NCBI GenBank assembly: GCA_947649215.1
Contig: CANSQW010000109.1
Location: forward strand, 1-5,356
DNA: 5,356 nt
From: an uncultured bacterium
GTDB lineage: Bacteria > Actinomycetota > Coriobacteriia > Coriobacteriales > Eggerthellaceae
Reading direction: 5' to 3'
Part shown: piece after piece, positions 1 through 5,318 of the stretch
How the letters are laid out: each line of letters starts with the position of its first letter
How positions within the stretch are numbered: the first letter of the stretch is position 1
Position numbers and translations under genes: made by a program
Notes under the pieces: generated by a model
Told to the model about the DNA's origin: nothing
The model's database searches: none
Seen by the model: only the letters and a program-made list of their open reading frames with translations

Positions 1-50
1 ATACCCCTTTTGCCCTTTTTTTGGTGGGTTGGTTTATTTTATAACTTCCA
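1..50. other. Anomalous low-complexity T/G-rich left end (possible contig-end artefact)
   Basis: The first ~50 bases are dominated by T and G with short homopolymers, including a run of seven T at 16-22. The rest of the window is about two-thirds G+C and has almost no such runs on coding strands. The minus-strand YfhO reading frame runs out into this stretch and meets a TAA at 34-36, far short of the usual family length. The likeliest explanation is a low-quality or chimeric sequence end. A genuine junction with foreign AT-rich DNA is possible. No gene is supported here. Confidence 0.55.
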
Positions 51-927
51 TGCACATGCCCGGCGCCATGCAGTTGGCCGTTCCCCAACGGAGCCCCGAG
101 ACCGGCTCCCCCGCGATGCGCCCGCTCACATCCCCCATCATGGCCAGCACCGTGGGCACGAAGGTAAACGCCGCCAGGGCAAGCGCACCCACCATCGCCG
201 CCGCAAACGCGAGCGCCGTGCGCGCCACGCCCCGCCAGCCGAACCCCGGCTCGTCCACGCAACGCAGAAAGCACTCGAACACGGCATAGCAGCACAAAAA
301 CAGGATGGTCATGTAGCCGGTGTACCAGCACACGATGATCGAAGCCGCCGTCGCCCCCACGAGCAGCCGCCAGCGCCCCTCGCGCACGAGCGCCCACGCG
401 CCCAGGGCCATGAGCGGCAGCAGGATGAGCGCGTCGAGCCATAGCGGGTTGCGCAGCTGGGTGGCCGTCCACGACGACCACGTGAACGCGAGCGCGAGCG
501 CGAGCGCCGCCCCGCGGCTAAGCCCGAAGCGCCGCCGCAAAAACCACGTCATGGCCAGCTGCACGCATCCCAGCTTGAGCGCCGTGATCACCCAGACGAA
601 CAGCGTCACGTCCTCCACGGGAAACGCGACCACCAGCAAGTTGAAGGGACTCGCCAGGTAATAGCTGTACAGCCCCCAGGTGTTCGATCCGAGCGCCTGG
701 GCCGTCGAGTAGAACAGCGACTCATCGCCCAAGAGCACCGCGCGAAACCACGTGAAGAAGTCGACGTACTGGTAGAGCAGGTCCTCGGTCAGAAACGAGG
801 CCGCCCCGAAGGGATACACCCCGCCCCACCAGCTCACCGCCGCGAGCATGAGCACCGGCAGCGCGAAGCCGAGCACACCCCAGCCCGCGGCCGCCGCGAC
901 GCGACGCAGCCTAGCAGCCCCCGTCAT
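34..927 (-). CDS. yfhO: YfhO-family membrane protein (GT-C-like), N-terminal part, truncated
   Basis: This is a multi-spanning membrane protein of the YfhO family, proteins thought to act as GT-C-fold transferases moving a sugar from a polyprenyl-phosphate carrier to an envelope polymer outside the membrane. Visible hallmarks are a first membrane helix at about residues 15-34, the YPFG motif at 38-41, an acidic ED at 48-49, the segment LGSNTWGLYSYYLASPFN at 79-96, WLDALILLPL at 163-172 and WYTGYM at 201-206. At least six hydrophobic segments are visible. The start at 927 is supported by GGGAG seven bases upstream, and it overlaps the stop of the preceding glycosyltransferase gene by 17 bp, indicating translational coupling. 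Only 297 residues are present, whereas family members are commonly about 800-900. The last residues (roughly 290-297) run into the odd T/G-rich end, so the stop at 34-36 is probably not the natural one. Family assignment is firm; the acceptor is unknown. Confidence 0.88.
   Translation of the reverse strand: MTGAARLRRVAAAAGWGVLGFALPVLMLAAVSWWGGVYPFGAASFLTEDLLYQYVDFFTWFRAVLLGDESLFYSTAQALGSNTWGLYSYYLASPFNLLVVAFPVEDVTLFVWVITALKLGCVQLAMTWFLRRRFGLSRGAALALALAFTWSSWTATQLRNPLWLDALILLPLMALGAWALVREGRWRLLVGATAASIIVCWYTGYMTILFLCCYAVFECFLRCVDEPGFGWRGVARTALAFAAAMVGALALAAFTFVPTVLAMMGDVSGRIAGEPVSGLRWGTANCMAPGMCMEVIK
488..505. repeat. Three tandem GCGAGC hexamers inside yfhO
   Basis: Positions 488-493, 494-499 and 500-505 are identical GCGAGC units. 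On the minus strand they encode the alternating Ala-Leu stretch at about residues 141-147 of the YfhO protein, in a membrane helix. Because the unit is six bases, slippage would add or remove two residues without a frameshift. Confidence 0.7.
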
Positions 928-1873
928 CGCTGCGCTCCCGCACCAGGTAGAGGGGCCTTCCCTTCGTCTCCAGATAGGTCTTGGCCAGGTACTGCCCGAT
1001 GATGCCCAGGCAGGCCAGCTGCAGTCCTCCGACGAACAGCACGATGCACGCAAGCGACGGCCAGCCAGCCACCGGATCGCCGAACAAAAGCGTCCGCACA
1101 ACGATGACCAGGGCAAACACCAGTGAGAAGAAGCAGAGCGCCACGCCGATGAGCGAGGCGGCCGAAAGCGGCGCGGTGGAGAACGCCACGATCCCCTCAA
1201 GCGAGTAGCGGAACAGCCCCCAGAAGCTCCACTTCGTCTCGCCGGCCACGCGCTCGACGTTCTCGAACGGCAGCCAGCGGGTCTTGTAGCCCACCCAGCC
1301 GTAGATGCCCTTCGAGAAGCGGTTGTACTCCCCCAGCTCCAGGATGCCGTCCACCATGCGCCGGCGCATAAGGCGATAGTCGCGCGCGCCATCCACGATG
1401 TCGGCGTCCGAGAGCTGGTTGATGATACGGTAGAAGGCCCGCGCGCAGAAGGACCGCACCGCCGGCTCTCCCGCCCGGTCGACCCGGCGCGTCGCCACGT
1501 TGTCGTAGTCCTCCTCGACCAGAATGCGGTACATCTCCGGCAGCAGCGCGGGGGGATCCTGCAGATCGGCGTCGAGGGTGGCCACATAGTCGCCGCGCGC
1601 CTCGCGCAGGCCCGCCAGCAACGCGGCCTCCTTGCCGAAGTTGCGCGAGAACGACACCCAGCGCACCACCGCGCGCCCCTCGCCCGCAGCGGCCAGCGCC
1701 CGCACCGCCTCGAGCGTCCCGTCAGTCGACCCGTCGTCCACGAAGACGAGCTCGAAGGTCACGTCGGCATGCTCGGCGCGCATCGCATCGGCCGCCCGCA
1801 TCGCCTCCTCAAAGAAGGCGGGCAGGCTCTCTTCCTCGTTATAGCAGGGCACGACCAGGGAAATCAGGGGCAT
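911..1873 (-). CDS. GT2 polyprenyl-phosphate glycosyltransferase (GtrB/CsbB/DPM1-like)
   Basis: This 320-residue membrane-anchored family 2 glycosyltransferase is predicted to move a sugar from a nucleotide donor to undecaprenyl phosphate on the cytoplasmic face. The GT-A domain opens with SLVVPCYNEEES at 5-16. It then shows DDGSTDGT at 46-53 (nucleotide-sugar binding), SFSRNFGKEAA at 74-84, the metal-binding DADLQDPP at 101-108, DYRLMRR at 165-171 and GETKWSFWGL at 211-220. Two C-terminal membrane helices lie at about 238-260 and 273-295, followed by the short basic tail typical of GtrB, CsbB and YkcC proteins. The length is normal for this group. It is first in a unit with yfhO, which starts inside its 3' end. 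The only Shine-Dalgarno candidates are weak (GAAAG copies upstream), but no better start exists because the motif region begins at residue 5. The sugar (glucose, GlcNAc, arabinose-like or other) cannot be read from sequence. Confidence 0.93.
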   Translation of the reverse strand: MPLISLVVPCYNEEESLPAFFEEAMRAADAMRAEHADVTFELVFVDDGSTDGTLEAVRALAAAGEGRAVVRWVSFSRNFGKEAALLAGLREARGDYVATLDADLQDPPALLPEMYRILVEEDYDNVATRRVDRAGEPAVRSFCARAFYRIINQLSDADIVDGARDYRLMRRRMVDGILELGEYNRFSKGIYGWVGYKTRWLPFENVERVAGETKWSFWGLFRYSLEGIVAFSTAPLSAASLIGVALCFFSLVFALVIVVRTLLFGDPVAGWPSLACIVLFVGGLQLACLGIIGQYLAKTYLETKGRPLYLVRERSDDGGC

Positions 1874-1880
1874 CGATGTG

Positions 1881-1899
1881 TCTTTCGCTCGTCTTTCGC
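1881..1899. repeat. 8-bp direct repeat TCTTTCGC upstream of the GtrB-like gene
   Basis: TCTTTCGC occurs at 1881-1888 and again at 1892-1899, an 11-bp period close to one helical turn. Read on the minus strand it is GCGAAAGA twice, just upstream of the ATG at 1873. Each copy contains GAAAG, which could serve as a weak ribosome binding site. It could equally be a tandem protein-binding site or chance. Confidence 0.45.
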
Positions 1900-1901
1900 C
1901 T

Positions 1902-1921
1902 CGAAGGCACCAAGGCCTTCG
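1902..1921. repeat. Inverted repeat in the leader of the GtrB-like gene
   Basis: The arms CGAAGGC (1902-1908) and GCCTTCG (1915-1921) are perfect 7-bp reverse complements around a 6-base spacer. The element sits about 28 bases upstream of the ATG at 1873. It is not followed by a T-run in either direction, so it does not resemble an intrinsic terminator. It could be a leader hairpin or an operator. Function is inferred only from position. Confidence 0.5.
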
Positions 1922-1933
1922 TCGAATTGCTCT

Positions 1934-1941
1934 ATTGTATA
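1934..1941 (-). promoter_or_regulatory. Candidate -10 box for the GtrB-like/yfhO unit
   Basis: On the minus strand the bases from 1941 down to 1934 read TATACAAT, containing the near-consensus hexamers TATACA and TACAAT in an AT-rich island within GC-rich DNA. It would place transcription start about 55 bases before the ATG at 1873. No convincing -35 hexamer is seen at 16-18 bp spacing. Confidence 0.35.
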
Positions 1942-1946
1942 GTGCC

Positions 1947-1965
1947 GCGGCGGAGAATACGCCGC
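1947..1965. promoter_or_regulatory. Inverted repeat overlapping the -35 region of wecA; possible operator
   Basis: GCGGCG (1947-1952) and CGCCGC (1960-1965) are perfect 6-bp reverse-complement arms separated by GAGAATA. The element lies directly between the candidate leftward -10 (1934-1941) and the rightward TATAAT (1975-1980), and covers where a -35 for either would be. This is a natural place for a regulator controlling both directions. Such GC repeats can also occur by chance in GC-rich DNA. Confidence 0.4.
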
Positions 1966-1974
1966 CTGGTAGAG

Positions 1975-1980
1975 TATAAT
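1975..1980 (+). promoter_or_regulatory. Candidate -10 box (TATAAT) for wecA
   Basis: A perfect consensus TATAAT lies 56 bases before the wecA ATG, in one of the few AT-rich patches of the window. The expected -35 position (about 1951-1957) has no TTGACA-like match; it falls instead in the GCGGCG/CGCCGC inverted repeat. This may mean an activator-dependent promoter, or simply a relaxed -35. It predicts an untranslated leader of about 50 bases. Confidence 0.6.
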
Positions 1981-2022
1981 GCTTGTTTCGTCATAGACGT
2001 GCGACCTCGGCCGCTCAACGAC

Positions 2023-2027
2023 AGGAG
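2023..2027 (+). promoter_or_regulatory. Ribosome binding site that fixes the wecA start
   Basis: AGGAG at 2023-2027 is followed by nine bases and then ATG at 2037. This supports the ATG over the in-frame TTG at 1983, which would add 18 non-conserved residues and lies only a few bases after the TATAAT. Confidence 0.8.
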
Positions 2028-2036
2028 AACATCTTC

Positions 2037-3218
2037 ATGGACTGGTTGGAATGCGGCGTGCTCTTCACGGTCGCCCTGATTGCAACCATCGCCCTCACCC
2101 CCCTGGCCAAGCTCCTCGCCGTGCGCCTTGACGCCATCGACTATCCCAGCTCCCGCCGCGTGAACAACCGCCCCATCCCCCGCCTCGGCGGCGTGGCCAT
2201 CCTCGGCGGGCTCATCGTCTGCGTCCTTGTGGTATTCGCCGGCATGCGCTGGGCTGGCTGGCGCTCGCCCTTCGTGTCCTACCCGGGCATGCCCGTCAAC
2301 TACCCGGTCATGCTCGTCGGCGTGCTCTTCATGTTCGCCGTGGGGTTCGTCGACGACGTCATGAGCCTTCGCCCGCGCATCAAACTCGCGGGCCAGGTCA
2401 TCGCCGCCACCATCGTGGCCTGCTCGGGCCTTCTGCTCTCGAGCATCCACAACCCCTTCGGCGCCGGCTACATCGAGTTCGGCCCCCTCGCCTACCCGCT
2501 TACCATCTTCTACCTGGTGGCCTTCGCGAACATCATCAACCTCATCGACGGGCTCGACGGGCTCGCGGCGGGCATCTGCGCCATCAGCGCCTCCACCATC
2601 TTCGTCTTCGCCATCATCACGCACCGCTACGACGCGGCCGTCTTCAGCATCGCGCTCGCCGGCGCGTGCGTCGGCTTTTTGCGCTACAACTTCCACCCGG
2701 CGTCCATCTTCATGGGCGACTCGGGCGCGCTCACCCTCGGGTTCGCCCTCGGCATCGTCTCGCTCATGGCCATCGCCCGCTCGGCGCTGTTCGTCTCGCT
2801 GCTCGTGCCGGTGCTGGCCGCCGGCATCCCCGTCCTCGACACGGCCTTCGCCATCATCCGCCGCGTGCGGGCCCACAAGCCCATCGACGCGGCCGACAAG
2901 GGGCACATCCACCACCGCCTGCTCCAAGCCGGCTTCAGCCAGCGCAAGACCGTTCTCATCATGTGGGGCTGGACGCTCATCCTCGCCCTCAGCGGCATCT
3001 TCATCACCGAGACCACGGGGCTCATGCGCATCCCGTTCCTCGCCATCATCCTCGGGGTCACCCTCTACATGGTGCTCAAGCTGCGCCTGCTCGACCCGGT
3101 GCTGCTGCACCACTACCACCCGCGCGGCCGCAAGGACTACCTCCCCGACCAGATCGCCTCACGGCGCGCCGAGGAGGCCTCGCGCGACGACGAGCGCCCC
3201 GGCCGCAACGGGCGCTAG
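2037..3218 (+). CDS. wecA: WecA/TagO-type polyprenyl-phosphate HexNAc-1-phosphate transferase (MraY family)
   Basis: This 393-residue polytopic membrane enzyme is predicted to transfer N-acetylhexosamine-1-phosphate from a UDP donor to undecaprenyl phosphate, the committing step for teichoic-acid-type, lipoglycan or O-antigen-like polymers. It begins with a hydrophobic helix and RPIPRLGG at 45-52. The Mg-binding DD pair is at 106-107, followed by SLRPRIKLAGQ at 110-120. NLIDGLDGLAAG lies at 168-179, FMGDSGALTLGF at 225-236 and PVLDTAF at 265-271 (Asp 268). HIHHRLLQAGFS at 290-301 is characteristic of the WecA/TagO branch rather than MraY, which uses a muramyl-pentapeptide substrate. About ten membrane segments are visible, with a charged, probably cytoplasmic, C-terminal tail from about 361. 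It is a lone rightward gene, divergent from the GtrB/YfhO unit and convergent with a GT2 gene. The precise sugar (GlcNAc or another) is not determined, so the symbol denotes the type. Confidence 0.93.
   Translation: MDWLECGVLFTVALIATIALTPLAKLLAVRLDAIDYPSSRRVNNRPIPRLGGVAILGGLIVCVLVVFAGMRWAGWRSPFVSYPGMPVNYPVMLVGVLFMFAVGFVDDVMSLRPRIKLAGQVIAATIVACSGLLLSSIHNPFGAGYIEFGPLAYPLTIFYLVAFANIINLIDGLDGLAAGICAISASTIFVFAIITHRYDAAVFSIALAGACVGFLRYNFHPASIFMGDSGALTLGFALGIVSLMAIARSALFVSLLVPVLAAGIPVLDTAFAIIRRVRAHKPIDAADKGHIHHRLLQAGFSQRKTVLIMWGWTLILALSGIFITETTGLMRIPFLAIILGVTLYMVLKLRLLDPVLLHHYHPRGRKDYLPDQIASRRAEEASRDDERPGRNGR
3215..3218. other. Shared CTAG: interlocked stop codons of two convergent genes
   Basis: The palindromic CTAG supplies TAG at 3216-3218 on the plus strand (wecA stop) and TAG at 3215-3217 on the minus strand (GT2 stop). 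The genes overlap by four bases and leave no room for an intergenic terminator. Each transcript must therefore run into the opposing gene before ending. Confidence 0.9.
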
Positions 3219-4228
3219 CGCCGCCTCAGGCCCCGCAGCGCCACCCGAGCGCGGTAAGCCGCCACGCCAAGCGGAAACGCCGCATAGCCCGTCTTCCGGA
3301 TGAGCCAGATGCTCCTCTTCCCCACCGCGTCGTAGACGCCGCGCTGCTCGGCGCGAAGGCGCCGGTCGAACGCGCGCATCTCAGCGAAGGAGCCCCCTCC
3401 CAGCCCGCGCGCCAGGTAGATCTGGTACTGGTTCTGCACGAAGTAGGCGATGGCCCGGTCAAGGTAGGCCCGATGCCCCGCATCTGCCTCCGCCTGCCCG
3501 TCACGAAGCGCGAAGAGCGACTCGAGGATACGCTCGTGCTCGGCGCGACGCGCCACGAGCGAGGTGATGTCCACGCTCTGCCCCGCGCGTCCCAGGCGGT
3601 ACTGGTACACCACGCTGTCGTCATAGCGAACCGTCTGGCAGAACGGCAGGGGGAAGATGGCGAACTGCGCGTCCTCGTAGAAGCACCCCTCGGCGAACCG
3701 GACGCCGTTGTCGCGCAGGACGCTCGTGCGGTAGGTGAGCGAGTGGATCTTCATGATCTCCTCGCCCGCCACCACCTCAAAGCCGCAGACGCGCCCGTAA
3801 TGCGACGGATCGGCGGCGGCATGGCGATGGTCGAGCAGCCGATAGCTGCCGTCCTCGATGCAGTGGTAGTCGGAAGCCACCGCATCGGCATCCTCCAGCG
3901 CCAGCACCTCGATGAGCCGCGCGAGGGCGACACCGTCCACCCAGTCATCCCCATCGACCACCTTCACGTAGGCGCCACGCGCCTCGTCGACGCCGAAGTT
4001 GATGACCGAGCCGTGCCCGCCGTTCTCCTTATGGAATACGCGGAAGAGGTCGGGATGCTGGAACCGGTAGCGCTGGGCAATCTCAAGCGAGCCGTCCGTG
4101 GCGCCGTCATCGATGACGAGCACCTCGAGCTCCTCACGCGCCGGGCATTCGACGAAGCTCCCCAGGCACTGGTCGAGGTAGCGCTCCACGTTGTAGGCGG
4201 GAACGATGACCGTGAGCAGCTTGCCCAT
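3215..4228 (-). CDS. GT2 family glycosyltransferase (EpsJ/WcaA-like)
   Basis: This 337-residue cytoplasmic or membrane-associated GT-A glycosyltransferase probably adds a sugar to a lipid-linked polysaccharide intermediate. Motifs are LLTVIVPAYNVERYLDQCL at 4-22, IDDGATDGS at 39-47, ENGGHGSVINFGV at 68-80, the metal-binding DGDDW at 92-96, YEDAQF at 184-189 (the expected catalytic-base region) and YQYRLGRAGQSVD at 208-220, a signature of this GT2 subgroup. The basic C-terminus (from about 305) has no clear membrane helix. The ATG at 4228 was chosen because the GT2 fold begins at residue 4 and a GAAAGG sequence lies nine bases upstream. It follows the upstream GT2 gene by 4 bp, so the two are almost certainly co-transcribed. 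Its TAG stop (3215-3217) interlocks with the wecA stop. Donor and acceptor sugars are unknown. Confidence 0.92.
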   Translation of the reverse strand: MGKLLTVIVPAYNVERYLDQCLGSFVECPAREELEVLVIDDGATDGSLEIAQRYRFQHPDLFRVFHKENGGHGSVINFGVDEARGAYVKVVDGDDWVDGVALARLIEVLALEDADAVASDYHCIEDGSYRLLDHRHAAADPSHYGRVCGFEVVAGEEIMKIHSLTYRTSVLRDNGVRFAEGCFYEDAQFAIFPLPFCQTVRYDDSVVYQYRLGRAGQSVDITSLVARRAEHERILESLFALRDGQAEADAGHRAYLDRAIAYFVQNQYQIYLARGLGGGSFAEMRAFDRRLRAEQRGVYDAVGKRSIWLIRKTGYAAFPLGVAAYRARVALRGLRRR

Positions 4229-4232
4229 GCCC

Positions 4233-5144
4233 CTAGCCCTTTCTCCGCAGGATCTTGTAGAACAGCTTGCGCAGCGAGCGCGGCGCATACACCATGGCCG
4301 CCGTCGCCGCGCACGCCTTGAGGTGCTCGCGTCCGTTGAGAAGGCCCCACTCCCGCTGCATGCGGCGAAGCTCCAGGTAGCGATGGCCGTAGTCGTCTCC
4401 GCCGCGCCGGTCGTAGAAGCCGCTGTCGCAACGGGCGCGCACCAGCACATCGGGAATGTTGTCGAGCACGTAGCCGGCCGCCAAGACACGGCTCCACAGC
4501 TCATAGTCCTCAAGCCCCGGAAAATGGCGGTAGTTTCCCGCGCCCAGGATGGCCTCGCGCCGCATCATCACGGTCATGTGGTTCACCGGACAGCGGAACT
4601 TGGCATACTCCCGCAGCGCCGATCCGCCGGGAATGGTCTTGGTGCCCTTCACGACATCCCCATCGAACTCCTCGATGGCACCCCCCAGAACCGACACCTC
4701 CGGATGTTCCCGAAGGAAGGCAGCCTCGGTAGCCAGGCGCTCGGGAAGCGCGATGTCGTCGGCGTCCATGCGGGCAATGAGCGGACACGAGCACAGGATG
4801 ACTCCTGCCGCCAACGCGCGTCCCAGCTGGACGTTCTCGGAGAACCGCCCGATGACCAGGCGCGGCGCGGCATCCGAGCCACCCTCGCATCCCGCCGACG
4901 CGGCCGCAGCCGCGCGCTTGCCCTCTATCGTCGAGCGATCATCCCCCGGCTCCAGCGGAACCACCAGCACCCGCTCGTCCGCGTAGGCGTCGATAACGTC
5001 CCGATGGGCCGCGCCGAGGGGCCCGTCCTCCATGAGAACGATCTCGTCAGCCGGAAGGGTCTGCGCCGCGATGCTCTCCAAGGCAACGCCGAGGTGCTCA
5101 GCGTTCGCGCCCCCATACACCGATATGAGAACCGAGATGCCCAT
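4233..5144 (-). CDS. GT2 family glycosyltransferase (AmsE-like) with an internal insert
   Basis: This 303-residue GT-A enzyme resembles the AmsE-like branch of family 2 glycosyltransferases, which build exopolysaccharide repeat units on a lipid carrier. It starts with ISVLISVYGG at 3-12, then EIVLMEDGP at 34-42, ENVQLGRALAAG at 103-114, the RMDADD donor/metal motif at 125-130, RCPVNHMTVM at 184-193 and LEDYELW at 211-217. A basic C-terminal end (RSLRKLFYKILRRKG, 289-303) could touch the membrane. Between the strand ending near residue 64 and the ENVQLG motif there are about 35 residues rich in Ala, Gly and charged side chains (66-100); in the family this link is normally only a few residues. 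The ATG at 5144 has a strong purine-rich ribosome binding site. It is the first gene of a two-gene unit. Donor and acceptor sugars are unknown. Confidence 0.92.
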   Translation of the reverse strand: MGISVLISVYGGANAEHLGVALESIAAQTLPADEIVLMEDGPLGAAHRDVIDAYADERVLVVPLEPGDDRSTIEGKRAAAAASAGCEGGSDAAPRLVIGRFSENVQLGRALAAGVILCSCPLIARMDADDIALPERLATEAAFLREHPEVSVLGGAIEEFDGDVVKGTKTIPGGSALREYAKFRCPVNHMTVMMRREAILGAGNYRHFPGLEDYELWSRVLAAGYVLDNIPDVLVRARCDSGFYDRRGGDDYGHRYLELRRMQREWGLLNGREHLKACAATAAMVYAPRSLRKLFYKILRRKG

Positions 5145-5154
5145 GGAGCCGCAG

Positions 5155-5167
5155 CCTCCCTCCTCCC
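5155..5167 (-). promoter_or_regulatory. Duplicated Shine-Dalgarno before the AmsE-like gene
   Basis: The minus strand reads GGGAGGAGGGAGG over 5167-5155, containing GGAGG twice. The nearer copy lies 10 bases from the ATG at 5144. It is much stronger than the ribosome binding sites of the other genes here and supports efficient initiation of the first gene of the unit. Confidence 0.7.
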
Positions 5168-5203
5168 AGATGCGAAAAGATAGCCCTGATTAGGCTTTTC
5201 TTC

Positions 5204-5209
5204 ATTCTA
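5204..5209 (-). promoter_or_regulatory. Candidate -10 box for the two-gene GT2 unit
   Basis: The minus strand reads TAGAAT, five of six matches to TATAAT, between the rRNA terminator and the AmsE-like gene. The position 17 bases further upstream reads CGCCCC, so no -35 is seen. Proposed because the terminator upstream implies that the unit needs its own promoter in this interval. Confidence 0.3.
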
Positions 5210-5226
5210 GTACAGGAGCACCCGAA

Positions 5227-5249
5227 GGGGCGGGCAGGGCCGTCGCCCC
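5227..5249. repeat. GC-rich inverted repeat downstream of the rRNA terminator
   Basis: GGGGCG (5227-5232) and CGCCCC (5244-5249) are perfect 6-bp reverse-complement arms with an 11-base spacer. The element starts just past the terminator T-tract and ends before the candidate -10. It could be a backup hairpin or an operator; chance is also possible in this composition. Confidence 0.35.
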
Positions 5250-5262
5250 ACCAAAGCCCCAG

Positions 5263-5292
5263 AAAAAGCAAAAGACCAGCCGAAGCTGGTCT
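5263..5292 (-). terminator. Intrinsic terminator with UUCG tetraloop, reading leftward
   Basis: On the minus strand AGACCAGC (5292-5285), TTCG (5284-5281) and GCTGGTCT (5280-5273) form a perfect 8-bp stem closed by a C(UUCG)G loop, one of the most stable RNA tetraloops. TTTT overlaps the stem base (5273-5270), followed by GC and TTTTT (5267-5263). This is a textbook Rho-independent terminator. It sits 26 bases after the presumed 5S rRNA end, as expected for the end of an rRNA operon, and would insulate the glycosyltransferase unit from rRNA transcription. Confidence 0.9.
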
Positions 5293-5318
5293 CACATACG
5301 AGGAAGCACCCCACATGA

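Noticed and set aside
928..1587. Upstream extension of the YfhO frame to an ATG at 1587
   Set aside because: The added ~220 residues lie out of frame within the GtrB-like gene and are Ser/Arg/Trp-rich nonsense. A Shine-Dalgarno and family-like N-terminus support the start at 927.
1932..3119. Long minus-strand open frame (395 codons) antisense to wecA
   Set aside because: The product is an extremely charged Asp/Glu/His/Arg-rich string with no domain, and the plus strand carries a fully motif-complete WecA-like enzyme. Long antisense frames are expected in GC-rich genes.
2666..4321. 551-codon plus-strand open frame spanning the wecA end and the convergent GT2 gene
   Set aside because: It crosses the junction of two real convergent genes, has an Arg/Pro/His-rich start and no motifs; it is a shadow of the genes in other frames.
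4229..4513. N-terminal extension of the downstream GT2 gene to 4513
   Set aside because: The extra 95 residues overlap the AmsE-like gene in another frame, have no GT2 features, and the fold begins right after the ATG at 4228.
4206..5183. 325-codon plus-strand open frame opposite the AmsE-like gene
   Set aside because: It has no recognisable motif, while the opposite strand shows a complete GT2 domain with a strong ribosome binding site.
5182..5200. AGCC...GGCT followed by TTTTC, resembling a plus-strand terminator
   Set aside because: The stem is only four base pairs with a 7-base loop, and no plus-strand gene ends upstream that would need it.
5098..5316. 72-codon minus-strand frame covering the terminator and the start of the AmsE-like gene
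   Set aside because: It translates through the UUCG terminator hairpin and lacks a ribosome binding site or conserved features.
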